Source of the DNA: FEN-1073 sp963780865
GTDB taxonomy: Bacteria > Chloroflexota > Anaerolineae > Anaerolineales > RBG-16-64-43
DNA: 64,000 nt
Direction: 5' to 3'
Assembly: GCA_963780865.1 (NCBI GenBank)
Contig: CAWADT010000017.1
Location: 11,641-75,640 of the forward strand
Part shown: positions 9,166-16,749 of the stretch, in pieces
Layout: every line of letters begins with the position of its first letter
Numbering within the stretch: position 1 is the stretch's first letter
The notes under the pieces: generated by a model
The model's input: only the letters and a program-made list of their open reading frames with translations
Told to the model about the DNA's origin: nothing
Databases searched by the model: none
Translations under genes and position numbers: made by a program

Positions 9166-9355
9166 CCTCGGAAAGGACGGCTGCGGCCGTTGACAATGGA
9201 TCGGTACGGGAACTGCTGAAGCAAACCACCAAAAACCCCTCCAGCTGGGCTGGAAAAGGAGGTGAACCGCGGACCAATATTAGGCGATTGCGACCACCGG
9301 TCTAGATCACTGGCACCTTGCCACAACACATTCCGTTCAATCAGGAGGAAAGAAC

Positions 9356-10321
9356 ATGAACCGAAAGTCGTTTGCGATGCTAATCGTCGTCGCCACCTTT
9401 TTGGCAGCCTGCGGAACCACGTCGACCGTCGCCCCCAAAGCGCAGGCCAAAACCTTAAAGATCGGCATGTCCAGCTATACCTTGTGCTGCTCTTACTTCA
9501 TCGGTATGGACAAGGCCGTGAAGGATGGGGCCAGCTACTATTCCAACGTCACGGTCTACAGCACTGATGCGGGCGGGGATGCCGCGAAGCTCAATTCCGA
9601 CATCGAAGACCTCATCGCCAAGAAAGTGGACGGCATGATCATCAGTGGCGGACCGCTCGAACAACTTCCCTCGGCGCTGGACGATCTGAAGAAAGCCGGA
9701 ATCCCGGTGGTGCTGGTGGACCGGCAATGGTCGGGCGGCTACACGAGCTATGTCGGCCCGGATAACTTCACGATCGGGCAGCAAGACGGTCAGTTCATTG
9801 TCAATAAACTGGGCAGCAAGGGCGGTATTCTGGCCGTGATCAAGGGCGGCCCTGCCGATAACTCCATCGGCCTGAACCGCACCAAGGGCATGCTCGACAT
9901 CGTCGGGAAAGTGACGGCGATTACAGTAGTGACGGCCCCGGACTACGGCAACTGGTCCACGGACGATGGGCTCAAGGTAATGGAAAACCTGCTGGCGGCC
10001 AATCCCCACATCGACGCCGTGTTCTGCGAAAATGACTCAATGTGCCTGGGCGCGCAACGCGCCATCGCCGATGCCAACCGCACTTCGGAGATGTTCCTCT
10101 GCGCCGTCGACGGGCAGAAGGAAGCGCTGCAGCAGATCATGAACGGAAGCAATTACGCCTGCACCGGCCGGAACGATTCCGATCAGATCGGACATCAGGG
10201 CTTCTACCGGCTGATGTCGATTTTGGCCGGCGGGACTCCTCCGCTCAACACGATTCTGCCGTCGCCGTTGATCACGATCGAAAACGCTGTAAAATTCTAC
10301 GATCCCAATAGCCTCTTCTAA
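9356..10321 (+). CDS. Sugar-binding lipoprotein of the CUT2 ABC importer
   Basis: 321 aa, periplasmic-binding-protein type I fold (ribose/galactose group). Signal peptide with lipobox LAAC at residues 17-20, then the mature domain beginning near TLKIGMSSY. Family stretches include KVDGMIISGGP, IPVVLVDRQW and DAVFCENDSMCLGA. AGGAGG precedes ATG 9356. The 190-base gap after the permease holds no gene. Several Cys pairs (CC near residue 43, CEN..MC) are unusual for the family. Ligand is predicted from context to be a uronic acid or related sugar. Confidence 0.92.
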   Translation: MNRKSFAMLIVVATFLAACGTTSTVAPKAQAKTLKIGMSSYTLCCSYFIGMDKAVKDGASYYSNVTVYSTDAGGDAAKLNSDIEDLIAKKVDGMIISGGPLEQLPSALDDLKKAGIPVVLVDRQWSGGYTSYVGPDNFTIGQQDGQFIVNKLGSKGGILAVIKGGPADNSIGLNRTKGMLDIVGKVTAITVVTAPDYGNWSTDDGLKVMENLLAANPHIDAVFCENDSMCLGAQRAIADANRTSEMFLCAVDGQKEALQQIMNGSNYACTGRNDSDQIGHQGFYRLMSILAGGTPPLNTILPSPLITIENAVKFYDPNSLF

Positions 10322-10367
10322 TCTCCGCAGCTATTTGGGGTCGCGCTCGCTCCGTCCGTTTCCGGAA

Positions 10368-10460
10368 GGGCGGCTGCGCTTCCTGGCAGCCGCCCGAGAG
10401 GAAAGAGCAAGCGACGATCTGCCCGGGTCCTCTCGCCGGAAAATTCCGGCGAGAGGACCC
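10368..10460. other. Two strong intergenic hairpins between binding protein and kdgK
   Basis: A 10-base-pair stem (GGGCGGCTGC 10368-10377 with GCAGCCGCCC 10386-10395, 8-base loop) is followed by a 15-base-pair perfect stem (10425-10439 with 10446-10460, loop AAAATT). No T-tract follows either, so these look like RNA-stabilising or partial-termination structures that could keep binding-protein mRNA more abundant than downstream kinase mRNA. Confidence 0.6.
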
Positions 10461-10528
10461 TCTGACCTTCGGTCCGACCCGAAGGATTCAAGTTCGAAGA
10501 ATGCCCAAGCAGTATCTGGGGAGGCAAG

Positions 10529-11562
10529 ATGGCGCAAGTGGTGACTTTTGGCGAGATCATGCTGCGGTTGATGCCGCCCGGGTTCAAGCGGTTTGTCCAG
10601 GCGCGGGCATTTGAAGCAACCTACGGTGGCGGCGAAGCCAACGTGGCCGCATCGCTCGCCAATTTTGGGGTAGACACCGAGTTTGTCACGCGCCTGCCGG
10701 CAAACGAGTTGGGAGATGCGGCGATCTTCCGGTTGCGGCAATTTGGAGTGCACACCGACCACATTGTGAGGGGGGAGAAAGGCTTGGAATATATTTTTTG
10801 GAAGCGGGCGCTGCCCAACGCGGCAGCAAAGTGATCTACGACCGCGATTTTTCCAGTTTTGCCACCATCCAACCCGGCAGCGTGGACTGGGAAAGCGTAT
10901 TTTCGGGGGCCCAATGGTTTCATTGGACCGGGATCACGCCGAGCGTCTCGGAGGGGGCCGCGCTCGCCTGCGAAGAGGCCATTCACGCCGCCCGTCAAAA
11001 AGGGGTGACCATTTCGTGCGATCTGAATCACCGGGCCAAACTGTGGAAGTGGGGGAAGTCCGCCAACGAGGTCATGAGCCGGCTGGCGCTTGAAAGCGAC
11101 GTGATGATCAGCAATGAAGAAGACGCCGACAAAGTGTTCGGGATTCACGCGCCGGAGACGGACGTGACCAGCGGCGTTATCGACGCGGGAAAATACCGCC
11201 CGGTGTGCGAAGCGCTTTCGCAAAAGTTTCCGCGATTGAAAACGATTGCCATTACGCTGCGCGGCTCCGTGTCGGCCAGCCACAATACCTGGTCGGCGGC
11301 GATTTGGCATAATCGGCAATACACCGTCGGGCCCTGTTACGATATTCTCCCGGTGGTGGATCGCGTCGGCAGCGGCGATGCGTTTATGGCCGGATTGATT
11401 TATGGCAGGTTGAAAAAACCGGAGGATCCGGATTATGCCTTCCGGTTTGCGGTTGCCGCCTCCTGCCTGAAGCACGGCATCCCCGGCGATTTCAACGTGG
11501 TCGGCTGCGACGAAGTGGAACAACTGATGGCAGGCGATGGTTCAGGCCGCGTGTCCCGGTAA
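10529..11562 (+). pseudogene. kdgK: 2-keto-3-deoxygluconate kinase, frameshifted
   Basis: PfkB-family kinase that phosphorylates KDG to KDPG. Two overlapping frames together give a full-length enzyme of about 344 aa: the first (10529-10834) has VTFGEIMLRLMPPGF and YGGGEANVAASLANFG; the second (from about 10795) has LEAGAAQRGSKVIYDR, CDLNHRAKLWKWG and the catalytic VGSGDAFMAGLIYG. The join falls at a run of six T (10794-10799); one more T would restore a continuous frame reading YIFLEAG. This is either a sequencing or assembly error in a homopolymer or a genuine recent mutation; the rest is well conserved, so error or a very recent event is favoured. GGGAGG precedes ATG 10529. Sits directly before the KDPG aldolase. 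Confidence 0.85.
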
Positions 11563-11582
11563 GAATCGGCAGGAGGAGTCGC

Positions 11583-12602
11583 ATGGCGCGCTTTTCAAGG
11601 CTGGATGTCTATAACACGGTTCTGGATGGCGGCCTGGTGCCGTTGTTCTATCACGCCGAGCAAGGCACCGCCGTGGAAATCGTCTCGGCGTGCGCGCAGG
11701 GCGGGTCGAAGGCGGTCGAGTTTACCAACCGCGGAGAGATGGCCCTCTCTGTATTCCAAGGCCTGGTGACCCATTTCCGCTCCGCCGATCCATCGGTCAT
11801 TCTGGGGATTGGATCGGTTCTCGATGCTCCGACGGCGGCGCTGTTCATCGCCGGCGGCGCCAACTTCATTGTCGGACCCAATCTGCGGCCGGACGTGGCG
11901 CGTTTGTGCAACCTCCACAAGATCGCCTACTTCCCCGGATGCGCGACGGCAACCGAAATTTCCCAGGCGGAAGAATTGGGCGCGGAAATTTGCAAAGTGT
12001 TCCCCGGCGAACAGGTGGGAGGTCCTGGTTTTATCAGCGCTGTGATGGCGCCCTGTCCCTGGCACCGGCTGATGCCCACCGGCGGCGTGGACGCCACCGA
12101 AGAAAGCGTCACGGCTTGGATCCAAGCCGGCGCGGCGGCGGTCGGGATGGGATCCAAATTAATCACCTCCCAGGCCGTGGCAGCGCGGGATTTTGGCGGC
12201 ATCGCCCAGAGCGTTGCGCAGATTCGCGCGTGGGTGGGGAAGGCGCGCGGGCTGCCGCTTTTCGTTGGAGTGGAACACGTGGGTTTGTATCCGCACGGCT
12301 CTCTGCCGGGATCCGCCATCGCCGCCTGGTATAAACGCCTATTCGATTTCGAAATGTCCGAGCAGCCTTCTTCGTTCTTTCTTTCGGGCAAAGGTCCGGG
12401 CCGGATCGAAGTGGATAAAGAAGCCAGCGCCAAGCCCGTCCATATTGCCGTCCGCGTGTCAAATTTCGAAGAAGCCGTTTCGGTTTTACGGGCGAAGGGG
12501 ATTGCCTTGGGCGAACCAAGCATCAAACCAACGTCGAAAACGGTCTATCTGAAAGATACCGATCCGGACGGGAATTTGGTCCACCTTCTTTGGACGGCGT
12601 GA
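11583..12602 (+). CDS. eda: KDPG aldolase fused to a C-terminal VOC/glyoxalase-like domain
   Basis: 339 aa, against about 205-220 for ordinary Eda. Residues 1-220 are a class I KDPG/KHG aldolase cleaving KDPG to pyruvate and glyceraldehyde-3-phosphate: E46 in VEFTNRG, Schiff-base lysine K138 in EICKVFPG and phosphate loop MPTGG (164-168). Residues about 226-339 form a vicinal-oxygen-chelate domain: EHVGLYPHGS, AWYKRLFDFEMSEQ, KPVHIAVRV, DTDPDGNLVHLLW; candidate metal ligands are H232, H287 and H334. AGGAGG precedes ATG 11583, 20 bases after kdgK. The domain may act on an aldolase product or a toxic by-product such as methylglyoxal, or be structural; no function is known to me for this fusion. 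Confidence 0.88.
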   Translation: MARFSRLDVYNTVLDGGLVPLFYHAEQGTAVEIVSACAQGGSKAVEFTNRGEMALSVFQGLVTHFRSADPSVILGIGSVLDAPTAALFIAGGANFIVGPNLRPDVARLCNLHKIAYFPGCATATEISQAEELGAEICKVFPGEQVGGPGFISAVMAPCPWHRLMPTGGVDATEESVTAWIQAGAAAVGMGSKLITSQAVAARDFGGIAQSVAQIRAWVGKARGLPLFVGVEHVGLYPHGSLPGSAIAAWYKRLFDFEMSEQPSSFFLSGKGPGRIEVDKEASAKPVHIAVRVSNFEEAVSVLRAKGIALGEPSIKPTSKTVYLKDTDPDGNLVHLLWTA

Positions 12603-12662
12603 ACTAATGCGACCTGCCAGGCTGGCGGATACGAGTCAAGCTCTTGAAATAGGAGAGCGATT

Positions 12663-12840
12663 AACAGGTTGTTGATAAAAGCACCGTAGGTGGTCGAGTA
12701 GCGGTTTTTGCGTATCCCCGGCCCGACCCGCCGGGGCGGGCGAGACCACCGGATTTCAGCGGGGTCCCGATACGCCCGTATAAAACACGGGCTACCCCGG
12801 CCTCGCCGGGGCTGGGCTCGACCGGCTTTTTCAACACCCT
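12663..12840. repeat. MITE-like palindromic repeat, copy 1
   Basis: Imperfect terminal inverted repeats, AACAGGTTGTTGATAAAA on the left (12663-12680) and TTTTTCAACACCCT on the right (12827-12840). The interior contains GGTGGTCGAGTAGCGGTT, matched at 55043 onwards, and its inverted partner GGGCTCGACC. The right end contains the stop codon (TAG 12841-12839) of the neighbouring 1076-aa gene. Confidence 0.75.
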
Positions 12841-15800
12841 ATGATGCAAAATACAATTCGATTTCCCGGATTTTCCCTTCCCGGACAGATTCGGCGTAGG
12901 GAGCAGCGATAACATCGCCCGAAAGCTCGATCCATTCCCCCGCAGCATTGAGCAATTTATTTTTTTGAATGCGCATCCCTTCGTGATAGGTATCCAGCCG
13001 CCGGGGATTGTGATACGTGACTTGGCACTGGCCCAGGAAAGTGAACGTGATTTTTCCATCATCGGTAAACAGCCAGCCCGGCAACGCCGGCCGAAAGGCC
13101 AGTTGCAGCCGCTCCTTCTCCACAGTAAAGGGGTGCGCGCCCGCCATCATCCGGTTCCACATGCTGAGGAATTCGGCCGTGGAGCCGCTCAGGCGCGCCA
13201 CAAAACCCGCGCCGTGAAGCGAGTCATCTGGATGCGCGCTCGAGACAAGGAAGGAGGAATTTTCGAGCGGACTGCGTCCGTACGCCGCCGGATCCAGGAA
13301 CGGAATCAGCGCGGTGCGCGCATCCGAGAAGAATTCTTCGTATAACCCCGCCCGCAGGACCTCGAGCAGGTATTTGTATTCCATGTGCAGCCAGACGGAC
13401 TCGTTTTCCAGCCAGCCGGGCGGGAAGACCCGCGCCCGGCCGATCTCAACTCCCTGGCTCTCCAGCGAAGCGTTCAACCGGTACATCTTTAATTTTTTAT
13501 CGTGGAGCTCACCTTCTTTTATCCGTTGGTAAAGCTTGAGCGCGTCCCGCGAATTTTCCTGGAGCTTCATCGCGTGCACCGGCCCCTCCAGGAACAGCGG
13601 CAGGACGACCGGCGTGAATCGTTTGGGGCGGATGATGGGGCGGCCTTCCCCGTCGAGCGAGGCTTTTCCGTCCGCTCCCAGCAGCGGTTCAAATTCTTCC
13701 ACTCGATAGACGAAGAACGTGGGTGGCAAATCGTCGTTAAGCGATAACGCGCGGGCAATTCCGGCGCCCAGCTTTTCCGAAAAATCCGCGAGGTGCTTGG
13801 CCATCTCGGAAAAGTGGATCGTCTCCATCGCGCCACCCAGGCCGAGCCGGATCGAAGCCCGGTACGTTTCCCGGGCCGAGGCCACGGTATCCCAATAGAG
13901 ATAATCCCGATCCGGATCGCGCGAACTGCGCTGAGCCTCCAAGCGCCGGATGATTTCCTTTAAGAACGCGCCCATCTCGGCCGGAAGTTCCAGTTCGCCT
14001 TCTCCGCGTTCCCGGAGCGCTTGCCGGAGAAAATCAACCAGCCGTTTCAGTTCGTACGTTTCCGGCATGGAGGAGCCAAACATCCCGGGAAGACCGTTGA
14101 GGGCGTCATCCCAGCCGGGCCGCCCCGCTTCCATTTCGATCCCCATCCCCCACGGATCGAGCGTCGCAAATTTATTGATCGCGAGGGATACCAATTTGGC
14201 AAACACCGTCGCGTGGAAAATTTCCCCGCGGCCGCCGCCGGTGCGCAGCCATTGCCGAGGCTCGGACCGCGAGGCAAGCAAGGCGACCTTTTCCGGGTCC
14301 TCCTTGATCGCGTTCAACTGCCGCGGCCGGCCGTTCGAGAGCACGAATTTTTTCTCGCGCGGCTGGACCGTAAAGGGATTGTCGTAGAACCGGATCTCGG
14401 CGCCTTCGAACAACAGCCGCGCTTTCCGCTCCGGATAGATTTCCAGGAAGGATTCCACCAGATCGAGGTTGTAGGTCCAATGATCAACCCAGAATCCCTC
14501 TCCGTGCACGGCGTTTACGTGCTGATCCGCCGCCGACATCACCCGGTTCAGGAATTCCTCCCAGGGGATGCGCAAGCTCACCTTCTGGTCGGTGAGAAAG
14601 CCAAGCAGGGTGCCCGGCGTGAAGGGCTGGGAGAGAAAATTTTCAAGCGCTTGTGAGGGATCGGCTAGCTCGCCCACCTCCGCGCGCCTGGCCGGTGGAA
14701 TAGTGAACGTGCTGCCCAGGATGACCAGCGGATTGTATCCGTCGGCCTGGATCAGGCTCAGGAAGGTGCGGATGTTGAAATCCACAACCCGCGGATTGAG
14801 GAGGACGTCGCAGCGCCGGTTTTGAATGATATCCCGGTAGTTCCCGTTGCCCTGCGAATAAGGTTCGTCCATGAGGAGGAAGTCGTTGTAATCCCGTTCC
14901 AGATCCCCATGCTTGCGCGAGTACAAATGAAAAACGGCCGGGCGGCGCGGATCCCCCCACACCAGCGGCCAGCCTCCGCGCAGAATGTTATCCAACAGGG
15001 TTTGCCGGCAGTAGGCGTCGAAGACCGGATCGGCCGTCTTGGTCTCCATGCCATCGGTCAACTTCCGCACGAGCGCGTTGCCTTCGGCGCGGCGTTGCAT
15101 CAGGTACCCGGGCACCGTCAGGCGCTCCCGGGCCGGCTCGAGTTTCTCGATGCTGCCCAGATGGCCGAATACTTCAAAAAGAACGGCCGACTCGCCCGGC
15201 TCGAGCGCAACCGCCGCGGCGAAGAAAGCGCAGGGAGTGCGCCCCAAGGTTATTTGTCTCTTCTCAAGCAGCGCGGAGAGGGAGGCCCGCTCCAGACAAT
15301 CCGGCCTGCTCAATCCGGTATTCCGACCGAAGACGCACTCCGGATCGACCACAGCCGGCAGACGGGAAGGGTTGCCGCCGGATTCGAGAAACGCGAAGGC
15401 AAAATTCCCGCGCTCGATTTCTTCCACCACCGGCGAATCCCCGGCGCTCGAACGCAGCCGGAAGAAGGGCGCCCGGTTTTCCACGTTGTACACCTCCATC
15501 CAGGCCTCGATCGTCCGGCCGATATTCTTCAAGGCGGCATTGGAGACCGGGTATGGGATCACCGCCGGAAGTCCATCTAGTATTTCAAGCGAGACCGGCC
15601 GGGAGGAGATATTTTTAATGGCAACCCGGCGCACCAATCCGGCAAAATCCTCTTTGGGAACCGTAAAATACAGCACGTCGGTTTGCAGGCCGCTTCCGGG
15701 ATCGACCTCCTGCAATTCCAGTTCGTTCATCCCGACGGCCATTTGCCGGCGGACGCCTGCGGATTGCGGCGAAGGGGAGAACGGTTCGTAGACCGGACGG

Positions 15801-16069
15801 GACGCTCCTGGAAGGATTTTGATAAAGGTGCGGAACCCGCACCAGGGGGTGAGTTGATAGGCTTTATTCGCCGGCTGAAATTCCAGGATGGGATGATCTT
15901 TACTTTGGATGCCGAAGGCGGCGACGGCCTGCCCCCGGTTGACGTAGAAAACCCAGAGCGGGATCCCTTCCGGCCCGGCAATTCCCGGAAGGAAACTGGA
16001 AAATGGGCGCGCGGAGGAAAAATCGCGGAGGATAAACCGCCCTTGATCGTCGAAATTATTCATCGTCAT
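12839..16069 (-). CDS. Large glycoside-phosphorylase-like protein (possible beta-1,3-glucan phosphorylase)
   Basis: 1076 aa, cytoplasmic (no signal peptide). N-terminal beta-sandwich (about 1-330), then an (alpha/alpha)6-type region with WVDHWTYNLDLVESFLEIYP (526-545), GIEMEAGRPGWDDALNGLPG (643-662) and LYWDTVASARE. The PGWDDALNG motif (651-659) resembles the DWNDG catalytic motif of GH94 phosphorylases, but overall the protein is not an ordinary GH94 member. Size and layout recall the roughly 1.1-kaa beta-1,3-glucan phosphorylases (GH149/GH161), and neighbours are GH16, GH3 and GH94 enzymes; this assignment is inference. Start ATG 16069 has AGAGAA upstream; ATG 16063 is an alternative. The stop lies in a repeat element, so the original C-terminus may differ by a few residues. 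Confidence 0.7.
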   Translation of the reverse strand: MTMNNFDDQGRFILRDFSSARPFSSFLPGIAGPEGIPLWVFYVNRGQAVAAFGIQSKDHPILEFQPANKAYQLTPWCGFRTFIKILPGASRPVYEPFSPSPQSAGVRRQMAVGMNELELQEVDPGSGLQTDVLYFTVPKEDFAGLVRRVAIKNISSRPVSLEILDGLPAVIPYPVSNAALKNIGRTIEAWMEVYNVENRAPFFRLRSSAGDSPVVEEIERGNFAFAFLESGGNPSRLPAVVDPECVFGRNTGLSRPDCLERASLSALLEKRQITLGRTPCAFFAAAVALEPGESAVLFEVFGHLGSIEKLEPARERLTVPGYLMQRRAEGNALVRKLTDGMETKTADPVFDAYCRQTLLDNILRGGWPLVWGDPRRPAVFHLYSRKHGDLERDYNDFLLMDEPYSQGNGNYRDIIQNRRCDVLLNPRVVDFNIRTFLSLIQADGYNPLVILGSTFTIPPARRAEVGELADPSQALENFLSQPFTPGTLLGFLTDQKVSLRIPWEEFLNRVMSAADQHVNAVHGEGFWVDHWTYNLDLVESFLEIYPERKARLLFEGAEIRFYDNPFTVQPREKKFVLSNGRPRQLNAIKEDPEKVALLASRSEPRQWLRTGGGRGEIFHATVFAKLVSLAINKFATLDPWGMGIEMEAGRPGWDDALNGLPGMFGSSMPETYELKRLVDFLRQALRERGEGELELPAEMGAFLKEIIRRLEAQRSSRDPDRDYLYWDTVASARETYRASIRLGLGGAMETIHFSEMAKHLADFSEKLGAGIARALSLNDDLPPTFFVYRVEEFEPLLGADGKASLDGEGRPIIRPKRFTPVVLPLFLEGPVHAMKLQENSRDALKLYQRIKEGELHDKKLKMYRLNASLESQGVEIGRARVFPPGWLENESVWLHMEYKYLLEVLRAGLYEEFFSDARTALIPFLDPAAYGRSPLENSSFLVSSAHPDDSLHGAGFVARLSGSTAEFLSMWNRMMAGAHPFTVEKERLQLAFRPALPGWLFTDDGKITFTFLGQCQVTYHNPRRLDTYHEGMRIQKNKLLNAAGEWIELSGDVIAAPYAESVREGKIREIELYFAS

Positions 16070-16165
16070 GGAGTTCTCTTTCGGAAGATGGGAATTAGGA
16101 TTAGCCTGCCGCGGAGGGCGCCGGGACCGGACGCGGATCCCCTGGCGATTGTTCGTTCCTCACGC

Positions 16166-16609
16166 TCAGGTCTTCCAAAGCAGCTTGGTGATCTCGGAAA
16201 TCCGCCGGCGCGCTTCAGGTGGCAACGGAACATGGGGGGTATTGCCGGAGTCGGTATCGCGGTTCTCCACGATCAAGACGATCGCATCCTCGCTGAGCGT
16301 GTGCGTGTGCCAGCATCCCTTCCGCACCACGTACACCTTTTCCTTTTCCAAATCCGCCGCGCGGATTTCCCCCGGTTTCTCCTTATTCCCGGCAAGAAAA
16401 AGGATGCAGCGACCTTTCAGCAGGATGAACACTTCCTCCGTTTCGGCGTGGGAATGCAAATTGTCCATCCGGTCCGGGAGCAATTCGTCGATATAGCGAA
16501 GGATCGCAACCCGCCAGGTTCCGGAATCCACCACCGGGCTATAGCCAACGCCGGTATATTCGCGAATTTGCAGCAACGAAGAATCGGGCAACAAGTGGTC
16601 ATCCTCCAT
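16166..16609 (-). CDS. Cupin-domain protein
   Basis: 147 aa, a single small beta-barrel cupin. Motif 1 is HSHAETEEVFILLKG (about residues 51-65; metal ligands H51, H53, E58) and motif 2 GCWHTHTLSED with a further His. It lies between two phosphorylase-type genes on the same strand with short gaps (139 bases before, 96 after), so it is likely part of the same transcript. It could be a sugar-binding or isomerising cupin; the role is not known. Start ATG 16609 chosen because earlier codons in frame are not conserved in appearance. Confidence 0.8.
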   Translation of the reverse strand: MEDDHLLPDSSLLQIREYTGVGYSPVVDSGTWRVAILRYIDELLPDRMDNLHSHAETEEVFILLKGRCILFLAGNKEKPGEIRAADLEKEKVYVVRKGCWHTHTLSEDAIVLIVENRDTDSGNTPHVPLPPEARRRISEITKLLWKT

Positions 16610-16749
16610 TTCCAGGATTCATCCCGGGATGTTTTCGCCGAGGCTCATCTCCCCCACCTTCCGACTCTCCAGGCCGATCGCCGGATGAGTGAGTGCGAAA
16701 CGATACGCAAAGCCAACCGTCCACTTTCCGGCTCTTGATTGGCGTAATA

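Noticed and set aside
9166..9355. Possible terminator between permease and binding-protein genes
   Set aside because: CCTCCAGC...GCTGG pairing is short and interrupted, with no T-run; the genes belong to one importer.
10785..10805. Programmed -1 frameshift in kdgK
   Set aside because: The T6 run is not in the classical X XXY YYZ phase for the upstream frame and no downstream pseudoknot was recognised; base error or mutation is simpler.
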